Assembly (NCBI GenBank): GCA_002478265.1
Contig: DLNC01000004.1
Span: forward strand, 1-10,429
Reading direction: 5' to 3'
Length of the DNA: 10,429 nt
DNA from: Syntrophaceae bacterium UBA7520
GTDB lineage: Bacteria; Desulfobacterota; Syntrophia; Syntrophales; Smithellaceae
Shown: in pieces, positions 1-6,602 of the stretch
Layout: every line of letters begins with the position of its first letter
How positions within the stretch are numbered: the stretch's first letter is position 1
Made by a program: the position numbers and the translations under genes
Notes under the pieces: generated by a model
The model's input: the letters and a program-made list of their open reading frames with translations, nothing else
Database searches by the model: none
Told to the model about the DNA's origin: nothing

Positions 1-107
1 TTTTCTATTTGCTACTAACAGGAAAAGGAAGGCGGTAATTTTCTGATATTTTTAAAATGTACCGTGACGTCATGATTTTGAATGATTTGAAATACCGAAA
101 GAACAGC

Positions 108-1040
108 TTATAATCCCCTCATAAACTCCGGACGCAGCAGATGCGGGTCTTTGCGTGACAGTATCGCGTTTAACTGGCTGAGCATTTTATTTTTATCCCG
201 GGGCAATGTGCCGCGAATCGCGTAGTAATTTGAAGCGTGCATGGAGCTGAAGAAACAATTGGTGAAAGTTGACTTTTCGACAATTTCCTTCAGTTCCTGC
301 AAGGATTCAAACGGTGTAATCAGTTCGAATTCACCTTTTTCCCATTCCTCATAAAGTTGCGTTCCAGGAACAAGCGTCAGAGTCAGCGCGCCCGCGAAGT
401 CCGGGTCCATCTCCGTCAGCACCCGGGCTGTTTCCGCAACATGCATTTTCGAGCCATGCGTGCCGCCTAGCCCCAGGATAACCGTGACGGAAAGCAAAAT
501 ACCGGCCATTTTTACTTTTTTTGCCGCTTCCACCATCTGGTCGTGGGTGACGTTTTTCTTGATTTTTCGCAGCACTTCGTCATCACCGCTTTCCACACCC
601 ATATACAGAATATCCAGCTTCTGCTCTTTGAGCGCTTTCAATTCTTCAGGCGAACGCCGGAGAACGTCCTGCGGTGTGGCGTAGCTGGCCACGCGCTGGA
701 GACGCGGAAATTTTTGATTAAGATGCTGCAACGCTTCCAGCAGTTTAGGATAAGGATAAGCCAGGGCGTCTCCGTCCTGCAGGAACACTCTTCTACCGTC
801 CCATTCCTGTAAAATTGCGTAAACAATCTGTGGCTGCCCCGCCACCCACATACCGTGATGGACATACATAGACATGGCGTCAATTTCCCTTTTTACGTCT
901 TCGAGGTCGCGGATGCCGAGATTGGTAAGAGAAAAAGCGCAAAAGGTGCAAGAATTATTGGAACACCCCGAAGTCAGGGGCAGGTAATAACTGGCGTGTT
1001 CGCTGGGCGGTCTGATAATTTCCGGTCTGACAAACGGCAT
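108..1040 (-). CDS. Radical SAM protein (COG1032-like), CX4CX2C cluster motif
   Basis: A 310-residue protein of the radical SAM superfamily, which uses a [4Fe-4S] cluster to cleave S-adenosylmethionine and start radical chemistry. The probable cluster ligands are C26, C31 and C34 in GCSNNSCTFC. This spacing is CX4CX2C rather than the textbook CX3CX2C, and it recurs in COG1032-type proteins. Further family marks are the GVESG segment (148-152), the VILGLGG strand (187-193), and a conserved-looking HASNYYAIRG stretch near residue 268 followed by LPRDK. There is no N-terminal cobalamin-binding domain, so it is the short single-domain form. The start is well supported: AAGGTGA lies a few bases upstream of the ATG, and a TTGACA promoter is about 30 bases further up. 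It lies 140 bases downstream of an unrelated-looking gene on the same strand. Substrate and product cannot be told from the sequence. The superfamily call is secure; the specific role is unknown. Confidence 0.93.
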   Translation of the reverse strand: MPFVRPEIIRPPSEHASYYLPLTSGCSNNSCTFCAFSLTNLGIRDLEDVKREIDAMSMYVHHGMWVAGQPQIVYAILQEWDGRRVFLQDGDALAYPYPKLLEALQHLNQKFPRLQRVASYATPQDVLRRSPEELKALKEQKLDILYMGVESGDDEVLRKIKKNVTHDQMVEAAKKVKMAGILLSVTVILGLGGTHGSKMHVAETARVLTEMDPDFAGALTLTLVPGTQLYEEWEKGEFELITPFESLQELKEIVEKSTFTNCFFSSMHASNYYAIRGTLPRDKNKMLSQLNAILSRKDPHLLRPEFMRGL

Positions 1041-1073
1041 AACTTCACCTTTATCTAAATAATTTTATGATAA

Positions 1074-1101
1074 GGTATAAACGCAATTTATACTTTGTCA
1101 A
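1074..1101 (-). promoter_or_regulatory. Sigma70-type promoter for the radical SAM gene
   Basis: On the minus strand a perfect -35 box TTGACA (1096-1101) is followed after 16 bases by TATACC (1074-1079), a 4/6 match to the -10 consensus. The predicted transcript start leaves a leader of about 30 bases before the ATG at 1040. The -35 box sits five bases from a 12-base palindrome. Called by eye from the consensus. Confidence 0.55.
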
Positions 1102-1106
1102 GGGGT

Positions 1107-1118
1107 CAGAGATCTCTG
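1107..1118. repeat. 12-base perfect palindrome next to the -35 box
   Basis: CAGAGATCTCTG reads the same on both strands. It lies immediately upstream of the TTGACA box of the radical SAM gene, at about position -45 relative to the predicted transcript start. That is a common place for an activator or repressor half-site pair. It could also be a remnant of a dispersed repeat or chance. No regulator can be named. Confidence 0.4.
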
Positions 1119-1180
1119 TCTGGGCAGCCAGTCGTGAGTTTTGTGAATAATTTATTTGATTGATTATTTGAAAGCAGGCA

Positions 1181-2527
1181 TTATTTTTTCCGCAGATCCA
1201 GCAATTCATAAGATCGGCCATCGTTTTTAAGTTCAATAGCGATGACACCGCTGTTGATCATGTTTATCGTCTCCTGTGAAACCGTTGCTCTTTCCATCGA
1301 CAAATGATTGGCGATGAGCTCACGCAAATCGCCGCAATAGATGCCGTCATGCGTGCGGCGATAGTTGAACTGCATAAGACTGATCTCTGCCTGAACTCTT
1401 TTAAATGCTTCGGCATTCTCTTTGTCTGCGGCTGTAATTTCCTCCTGCGGATTGCCGGCGAGAAATTCCTGTGTCGCCTTGTTGGTTTCTATTTCGCTCT
1501 TTGTTCTTTCTCGGATAGTAATTTTATTGCCTTTGCGCACGATTTTTATCCGGGAGGATGGCGTGTATTGTTCGGGATCATAGGCGACATAATTCCCTCT
1601 GCGGATATTTTGTTCCGGGTCATAGTCAGGATCTGAGGTGTCAACCGCGTAGGAAGACCTCCCCAGCATTGCCAGCCGCGCGTCTTCATTACGAATCGAC
1701 AAAAGTAGCAGATGCATGCCGCTGCCGAGATTTTGCCTGATTTCGCTGGTGTCTTGGTCATATAAAGTATCTGCGCCCGCGACCGTTTTCTCCATCATGT
1801 CCAAAAACCGGTTCAGGCGCGACTGGGTTTCCTCGTAAAACCATTCAACATTCTTTCTTGACCATCCTCGTTTGGCAAGCATCATTGATGCAGTTTCAAT
1901 CATATATTGCAGATTATCCAGTGAAGATTTGAAACCTTCCTGTGTTGTCATATCTAATTTTTCGTCAAATGTTTTCAGCGTTTCCTTAAACGTCCTTTTG
2001 TGGTTCGACTGGATGACAGGCGTGAGGATAAACGCCACCGCCGCCAACAACGCGATAATCGCCATCCATTTATTCCCGGCAAAAGAACTTGCCGGACTGT
2101 CTGAAGGTTTGGGAACATGCGTGGCAGGAGGAGTTGGTGAAATGGATTTATCCTCATCAGGCGCGGCAGCGGCGTCGCTTTGGGCGATGGCTACAGATTT
2201 TATTTTGTCAAAGATGATGCCGCAGTGCGCGCATTCGCCGGGTTTTGTTATGCCGGGAACCGCGGCGGAGCGGGGTTTGCCGCAATTTGGGCACACTTTT
2301 GGAAATGATTCGGCATCATAAGCGTTAAGCAGGCTCTTTTTAATATCTTCAAGATACTTCGCGATTTCTCCGCCGCTTTGCAGGTCCTGGGCGATTTCGA
2401 TAAGCGCCTCTTTTGAGGACTTGCCCTGGGCGGCAAATTTATGGAGTATATCGGCGGCAATGCCTGCTGCCTGCTGCAAATCGAACCCTTTCTTGGTAAG
2501 AAATTGCAGAAATTCTTCACGCGTCAT
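1181..2527 (-). CDS. Zinc-ribbon, single-pass membrane protein of unknown function
   Basis: I do not recognise this 448-residue protein. Its N-terminal 75 residues look helical, soluble and charged. A zinc-ribbon follows with C79/C82 (CPNCG) and C99/C102 (CAHCG). Next comes a Pro/Ser/Ala-rich linker (about 115-150) and one hydrophobic segment (about 154-172). The C-terminal 270 residues are mostly helical and polar and contain an Asp/Tyr-rich stretch (about 294-321). A zinc-ribbon followed by a linker and a membrane span resembles many bacterial membrane-anchored zinc-ribbon proteins, where the ribbon is cytoplasmic and the rest extracytoplasmic; that topology is inference. There is no signal peptide. 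The start is supported by a GGGAG sequence upstream of the ATG, though its spacing is long (10-12 bases), and by a good promoter at 2594-2621. Downstream, the radical SAM gene has its own promoter, so the two need not act together. Confidence 0.85.
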   Translation of the reverse strand: MTREEFLQFLTKKGFDLQQAAGIAADILHKFAAQGKSSKEALIEIAQDLQSGGEIAKYLEDIKKSLLNAYDAESFPKVCPNCGKPRSAAVPGITKPGECAHCGIIFDKIKSVAIAQSDAAAAPDEDKSISPTPPATHVPKPSDSPASSFAGNKWMAIIALLAAVAFILTPVIQSNHKRTFKETLKTFDEKLDMTTQEGFKSSLDNLQYMIETASMMLAKRGWSRKNVEWFYEETQSRLNRFLDMMEKTVAGADTLYDQDTSEIRQNLGSGMHLLLLSIRNEDARLAMLGRSSYAVDTSDPDYDPEQNIRRGNYVAYDPEQYTPSSRIKIVRKGNKITIRERTKSEIETNKATQEFLAGNPQEEITAADKENAEAFKRVQAEISLMQFNYRRTHDGIYCGDLRELIANHLSMERATVSQETINMINSGVIAIELKNDGRSYELLDLRKK

Positions 2528-2593
2528 GGCGTCGGCTCTCCCTTCTTTGCTACTTGCACCTGAAACGTCTATGCGATATTTTACTGGGAGTAT

Positions 2594-2621
2594 ATTTTAA
2601 ATTACTAATAAAAAATATCAA
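2594..2621 (-). promoter_or_regulatory. Promoter for the zinc-ribbon membrane protein gene
   Basis: On the minus strand TTGATA (2616-2621, 5/6 to consensus) is followed after 16 bases by TAAAAT (2594-2599, 5/6). It lies in a strongly AT-rich block. The leader to the ATG at 2527 would be about 60 bases. Nothing in that leader looks like a riboswitch to me. Confidence 0.55.
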
Positions 2622-2657
2622 TAAATTTTTTTCTTCTCGCGACCAATAGATGTTAAA

Positions 2658-2687
2658 TTGACAGTACTCATACTTTCATACTAGTAT
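2658..2687 (+). promoter_or_regulatory. Promoter for the PPC-domain/MFS operon
   Basis: A perfect -35 TTGACA (2658-2663) is followed after 18 bases by TAGTAT (2682-2687, 4/6). The leader to the ATG at 2728 is about 35 bases and ends in a good ribosome-binding site, AAGGA (2715-2719), eight bases before the start. The spacer and -10 box contain repeats that could serve as an operator. Confidence 0.55.
2668..2687. promoter_or_regulatory. Candidate operator: direct repeat plus palindrome over the -10 box
   Basis: TCATACT occurs twice (2668-2674 and 2676-2682), eight bases apart from start to start. The second copy runs into the perfect 10-base palindrome ATACTAGTAT (2678-2687), which covers the proposed -10 box. 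A protein bound here would block RNA polymerase. The symmetry is seen in the sequence; the operator role is inference. Confidence 0.35.
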
Positions 2688-2727
2688 TTAGCGGTAGGTC
2701 AAGAGTTTACAAGCAAGGAAAACAAAA

Positions 2728-3159
2728 ATGGCGCAATTAAAGGAAGTTAAGTCCACAGAGATTGTCATGGGTAGGCTTGGTTGCGGCAGTGATCTTCTGG
2801 AAGAATTGACGAAAATTGCCGCCGCACGCGGCATCCGGCTGGGGCGCATCGAGGCAATCGGCGCGGTGCAAAAAGCGCGTGTCGGTTTTTATGATCAACA
2901 AAAAAGGGAATATCAATTCCATCTTTTTGACTGGCCGCTGGAGATAACCAATCTTATCGGCAACATATCGCTTAAAGACGGCAACGCGTTTATCCACGCG
3001 CATGTAACGCTGGCCGACAAAGATGGTAAATGCTACGGAGGGCATCTGGCGGCAGGCACTAATGTGTTTGCCTGCGAATTTATTTTGGAGACGTTTGACG
3101 GCCCCGCTTTTAACCGCCGCCCCGATGAAGAAACCGGCTTGCCGTTGTGGTCGGCGTAA
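2728..3159 (+). CDS. PPC/DUF296 domain protein
   Basis: A 143-residue single-domain protein of the PPC (plant and prokaryote conserved, DUF296) family. The family signature is clear: GN (79-80), then a His pair H90 and H92, then GGHL with H106. In bacterial and archaeal members these three histidines are described as a metal site in a trimeric fold. Plant relatives carry AT-hooks and bind DNA, but this protein has no AT-hook, so a DNA-binding role should not be assumed. Length is normal for a stand-alone bacterial member. The start has AAGGA eight bases upstream. It is the first gene behind a TTGACA promoter. The MFS transporter gene starts 20 bases after its stop, so the two are probably co-transcribed. 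Biochemical function of the bacterial proteins is not established; a small-molecule or metal-binding role linked to the transporter is possible. Confidence 0.92.
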   Translation: MAQLKEVKSTEIVMGRLGCGSDLLEELTKIAAARGIRLGRIEAIGAVQKARVGFYDQQKREYQFHLFDWPLEITNLIGNISLKDGNAFIHAHVTLADKDGKCYGGHLAAGTNVFACEFILETFDGPAFNRRPDEETGLPLWSA

Positions 3160-3179
3160 AGTTAAGATGAAAGTAAATT

Positions 3180-4469
3180 GTGCCTGTATTAACACCAATG
3201 ACAGCTGAATCATCAACCGGAAAAGATAAATTTCGCGGTTGGCAAACGCTGGCGGGTGTGATGCTGGCCTACGGCGGCATTAGCGGCACCATTACTTACG
3301 CCTATGGCGTCTTTTTGCCTTCAATGATCGAGGCTTTCGGTTGGAGCCGCTCGTCGCTTTCCGCGCCCTATACTCTTTTTCTGATTATCGGCGGCATGCT
3401 GGGGCCGCTGGCCGGTTTTACCATCGCCCGTTTCGGCGCGCGCAAAAATATCATCTTCTGTAATCTCCTCGCGGCGCTGGGGCTTTTGGGCATGTCGCAG
3501 GTCAGCGCGCTGTGGCAGGCGTATCTTTTTTTCGGGTTCATGGGGGGCATCGGCATCGCCTTCGGCGAATATCTTTCCGTAACCACGCTCATTAACAACT
3601 GGTTCATCCGCCGCCGTTCTTTCGCGATGGGTTTGCTATTTACTGCTGGCGGTGTCGCCGGATTTATTTTTCCGCCGCTCATCAGTTGGTTTATTTCCGG
3701 CGTGGGCTGGCGTTTAAGCTGGGTAATTCTTGCCGTTATCCACGTGCTGTTGACGGTTGTTCTGGCGGGCATTCTTATCAGAAACACGCCGGAAGAACTT
3801 GGCCAGATGCCGGATGGCGTGACGGAAAATGTTTGGTTGGATAAGCTGACTTTTTTATCATCCAGGCCCGTGTATTCCACGCCGGTGGACTGGACTTTAG
3901 GCGAGGCGCTGCGGTCTCCCGCCCTGTGGCTGCTGATCATTGTGTTTTCGGTAATTCTTTTTGTGCTGATGCTGCTCACCACGCATCAGGTGGCTTATCT
4001 GCAGGATTTAAATTATTCGCCGCTGGCTGCCTCTTCCGCTTTGGGATTAATGTTGGGGACGAGCATTGTCGGCAGAATTTTGTGCGGGCTTTTGGGAATG
4101 AGATTTGAGGGGCGCTACCTGGCGGCGGTTTTTCTGGCGCTGATGTGTCTGGGCGTTATTTGCCTGATAAACGCCGGAGGAATAATCTTTGTCTACCTTT
4201 ATGCCGTTTTCGCGGGGATTGGTTTTGGCGGGATGATTGTGCTGATGCCGAATCTTATCGGTTCGTATTTCGGCCGCGCCAGTTATCCGCGCATTACGGG
4301 CTGGACGATGCCTGTGGTCACGCTGGCTTTCGCCGGCGGCCCACTCATGGCCGGATTTTTCCACGACGCGACAGGAACTTATCTGCTGCCTTTCGGCGTT
4401 GCCGCCGCGCTGCTTTTTGCCTGTATCTTTATCGCGCTTTTCACCCACCCGCCGGTGAAGAAAAAATAG
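3180..4469 (+). CDS. MFS transporter, oxalate/formate antiporter or monocarboxylate type
   Basis: A 429-residue inner-membrane transporter with about twelve hydrophobic segments arranged six plus six around a cytoplasmic loop (about 202-245). The loop between segments 2 and 3 carries the MFS motif-A remnant ARFGARKN (83-90). The end of segment 6 leads into RNTPEELGQMPDG (201-213), a pattern typical of the oxalate:formate antiporter and monocarboxylate transporter branch of the MFS. The likely substrate is therefore a small organic acid anion; which one cannot be read from the sequence. The start is uncertain: a GTG at 3180 has only weak purine-rich sequence (AAGATGA) upstream, and an in-frame ATG at 3198 has none. 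The hydrophobic core begins after both. It follows the PPC-domain gene by 20 bases and precedes the activase-type operon, which has its own promoter. No clear terminator follows, so read-through into that operon is possible. Confidence 0.92.
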   Translation: MPVLTPMTAESSTGKDKFRGWQTLAGVMLAYGGISGTITYAYGVFLPSMIEAFGWSRSSLSAPYTLFLIIGGMLGPLAGFTIARFGARKNIIFCNLLAALGLLGMSQVSALWQAYLFFGFMGGIGIAFGEYLSVTTLINNWFIRRRSFAMGLLFTAGGVAGFIFPPLISWFISGVGWRLSWVILAVIHVLLTVVLAGILIRNTPEELGQMPDGVTENVWLDKLTFLSSRPVYSTPVDWTLGEALRSPALWLLIIVFSVILFVLMLLTTHQVAYLQDLNYSPLAASSALGLMLGTSIVGRILCGLLGMRFEGRYLAAVFLALMCLGVICLINAGGIIFVYLYAVFAGIGFGGMIVLMPNLIGSYFGRASYPRITGWTMPVVTLAFAGGPLMAGFFHDATGTYLLPFGVAAALLFACIFIALFTHPPVKKK

Positions 4470-4526
4470 CTGATTTTATGCTTCATTTTCTGTTTTGCGC
4501 GCCATCTTTTTTGCGGTCGGATATTC

Positions 4527-4556
4527 TTGACTTAAAATAGTGCGTTACCTTATACT
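4527..4556 (+). promoter_or_regulatory. Promoter for the activase-type three-gene operon
   Basis: TTGACT (4527-4532, 5/6) and TATACT (4551-4556, 5/6) are separated by 18 bases. The leader to the GTG start at 4615 would be about 50 bases. It contains AAGG (4601-4604) as a weak and rather distant ribosome-binding site. Confidence 0.55.
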
Positions 4557-4614
4557 TCCTTAAACTAGAGAAAAACTATTATGCAAACCTTAACGTAGAA
4601 AAGGCAGTAAAGAC

Positions 4615-5514
4615 GTGAGGATAGGTATCCCCAGAGCGTTTTACTACCACTCTTATCCAAAATTATGGGAGTATTTTTTTCAGCGCCTCGGACACGATCC
4701 GGTGGTATCATCTCCCTCCACGCAAAAAACACTGGAAACAGCTTCCGCGCATACAGAAACAGAAAACTGTCTTCCCCAGAAACTGTTCGACGGCCATGTA
4801 ATTTCCTTAATCGGCAGGGTGGATGCTATCTTTGTGCCGCGAATTATTTCGATTGTAAAAAAACACAACTGCTGCCCGCGTTTCGGCGCGCTTTATGATG
4901 CCACGCGCGCCGTTATCGCCCGCGATGTGCCGCTTATTTCTATCGAGATCAACGAAACAGCTCAACCACTTACCAAAATCCTTTATCGGCTCGCCCGCGC
5001 CACTTTAGGCGCCGACCGGCAAACTGCCAAACTCGCGGTAAAGGAATCTTTCTCCGTAATGGAAAATCATCATCGCGCGCAGGCCGACCAGCAGGAAAAA
5101 CAGCCCGGCCAGCGAAAATTTCTGCTTCTGGGGCATCCTTATACCCTGCGAGATCTTTTTATCGCCGATCCCATCATAAAGAAATTGAAACAGCTCAATG
5201 TACCCCTAGAGCTGATGACTTTTGGCAATTACAACATAAAACCTTCCGGTATTCTCTGGTGCGTTTTTAACATGATGCAGCACAAACTGCAAAACCTTGA
5301 CCCGCGAGATTACGCGGGCGTAATACACATTAGCACTTTCAACTGCGGCGCTGATTCCATGATGGCTGAACGTTTTCGCCGCCTCTGCAAACAAAAGAAT
5401 ATTCCTTATATGATGCTGATGATGGATGAGCACACAGGCAAAGCGACAGTGGACACACGTCTGGAAGTTTTTGTTGATTCCCTTTCCTGGCAAAGAACGG
5501 ATGTAGCAATATGA
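4615..5514 (+). CDS. COG3580-like (DUF2229) acyl-CoA dehydratase activase-related protein
   Basis: A 299-residue protein resembling COG3580/DUF2229, distantly related to subunits of 2-hydroxyacyl-CoA dehydratase and benzoyl-CoA reductase. It opens with the family-like MRIGIPRAFYYHSYP, which supports the GTG start despite a weak ribosome-binding site. Other marks are ENCLPQK with GHV (C52), CCPRF (C86/C87), GHPYTLRD (173-180), FNCGADS (C244) and a C-terminal DEHT followed by TRLEVFVD (271-288). C52, C87 and C244 are the likely ligands of an iron-sulfur cluster, by analogy with the three-Cys site of dehydratase subunits; this is inference. No signal peptide or membrane segment, so cytoplasmic. 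Its stop overlaps the next start by four bases (ATGA), so translation is probably coupled. It is somewhat shorter than the roughly 350 residues I would expect for the family, with a Gln-rich, low-complexity linker near 155-165. Substrate unknown. Confidence 0.85.
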   Translation: MRIGIPRAFYYHSYPKLWEYFFQRLGHDPVVSSPSTQKTLETASAHTETENCLPQKLFDGHVISLIGRVDAIFVPRIISIVKKHNCCPRFGALYDATRAVIARDVPLISIEINETAQPLTKILYRLARATLGADRQTAKLAVKESFSVMENHHRAQADQQEKQPGQRKFLLLGHPYTLRDLFIADPIIKKLKQLNVPLELMTFGNYNIKPSGILWCVFNMMQHKLQNLDPRDYAGVIHISTFNCGADSMMAERFRRLCKQKNIPYMMLMMDEHTGKATVDTRLEVFVDSLSWQRTDVAI

Positions 5515-6602
5515 AAGAGCGTCTTGCTATTCCCAATCTGGGTAACTACACGATAGCGCTGGCGGCCATGGTTGATGGCATGGGTGCCCAGCCGTGGTGG
5601 TCCACTTATACCGATGACCATGCCATGGCCTTGGGCATTGCCGCCGCTCCCGAATCAGTATGTCTGCCTTTCAAAGCACACCTGGGGCACTTTATCGCCG
5701 CAGACGACGCGGGTGTGGAAAATGCCATGATGGTCAATAGTGTGGGCGCCTGCCGCCTTAATTACTACCGTGGAATGCTTGAAGATATTCTCAAAGACAT
5801 GGGCAGAAAAATCCGCGTTTTCGGCCTGGGCTTCGACGGATTGAAGCCGCCGATTTTCCGCTATCTAGATCCGCCGATTATTCCTCTTTTGCGGTGCGTG
5901 GCTGTCGGACTGGAAAAAGTGAAAGCGATTGATACTATCGAAACGCAAACCGCTTACACACGGGCGCGGGAAATAAACACAGGCGAAACTTCGCTGCTTA
6001 TGGAATGCTGCTTGCGTGAGCTTACCCAAATAAAAACTAAAAAAGACGTGCGCCTTTTTCATCAAGACCTGTCCAGACGTTTCGCGTCTGTTGCCATAGA
6101 TAAAAGCCGCTCTCCCCTGCGCATTGCCCTTATCGGCGAGGTTTCGCTTTTGCGCGACCGCCAGCTTAATCAGAACCTGGAACAAATTCTTGGTCATCAG
6201 GGAGTGGAGACAAAAAACTTTTTTTTGCTGGGCGGTGAAATAGGCAACACATTCGGCATATCGATGGGCTATAAAAAACAGACCGCCAAACAACTGGCGC
6301 TGATTGCCAAACCATATCTGGGCTGCGAGGTGGGAGGGCACGCGCGCGATTCCGTGGCGCATACCATCAATTGCGCGAAGGCTGGCTTCGACGCCATGGT
6401 GCATGTCTGCCCGGCGGGCTGCATGCCTGAAGTGAGTATCCGACCTATTTTACAAAGAGTCAGTCAGGATTTGGATATACCGATTCTTGAAATGTCTTTC
6501 GATGAACATACCTGCTCGCTTGGTGTGGCAACCAGGGTGGAAGCTTTTCTGGATATTCTCAAGAGCCGTCGCCAAAGAACGAAAATAAGGAGATTTGCCT
6601 GA
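5511..6602 (+). CDS. COG3581-like acyl-CoA dehydratase activase-related protein
   Basis: A 363-residue cytoplasmic protein resembling COG3581, the usual partner of COG3580. Near the N-terminus it has IPNLGNY (7-13), then ESVCLPFK with GH (C51) and GACRLNYY (C81). A long middle helical region follows, then LIGEVSLLRD (207-216), CEVGGHARDS (272-281), GCMPE (C304) and DEHT with TRVEAFLD (331-348). C51, C81 and C304 are the best candidates for iron-sulfur ligands; C300 and C335 lie close by. The closing DEHT...TRxE motif matches that of the preceding protein, and both carry a Cys-x-Pro motif early on. This suggests the two are ancient paralogues that pair as a heterodimer. The gene is fused to its neighbours by overlaps (four bases upstream, one base downstream). 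The protein could be the reductase-like catalytic half of the system or a scaffold for cluster assembly; the sequence does not decide. Confidence 0.85.
   Translation: MKERLAIPNLGNYTIALAAMVDGMGAQPWWSTYTDDHAMALGIAAAPESVCLPFKAHLGHFIAADDAGVENAMMVNSVGACRLNYYRGMLEDILKDMGRKIRVFGLGFDGLKPPIFRYLDPPIIPLLRCVAVGLEKVKAIDTIETQTAYTRAREINTGETSLLMECCLRELTQIKTKKDVRLFHQDLSRRFASVAIDKSRSPLRIALIGEVSLLRDRQLNQNLEQILGHQGVETKNFFLLGGEIGNTFGISMGYKKQTAKQLALIAKPYLGCEVGGHARDSVAHTINCAKAGFDAMVHVCPAGCMPEVSIRPILQRVSQDLDIPILEMSFDEHTCSLGVATRVEAFLDILKSRRQRTKIRRFA
6587..6592 (+). promoter_or_regulatory. Strong ribosome-binding site for the activase
   Basis: AAGGAG lies nine bases before the ATG at 6602, inside the 3' end of the upstream gene. 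It is the best ribosome-binding site in this operon and supports the chosen start at the TGATG overlap. Confidence 0.7.

Noticed and set aside
65..72. TGACGTCA, an eight-base palindrome near the left edge
   Set aside because: A palindrome this short is expected about every 256 bases, and there is no promoter or gene context around it in the window.
1051..1248. A 65-codon minus-strand frame overlapping the end of the zinc-ribbon gene and the following intergenic region
   Set aside because: No ribosome-binding site was found, it overlaps the well-supported upstream gene, and it runs over the promoter of the radical SAM gene.
3368..3982. A 204-codon open frame on the minus strand inside the MFS gene
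   Set aside because: It is antisense to a clear membrane transporter, has no family resemblance and lacks a convincing ribosome-binding site. It is a shadow of the transporter's codon use.
4470..4526. An intrinsic terminator after the MFS gene
   Set aside because: T-runs are present, but I found no stable GC-rich stem directly before them.
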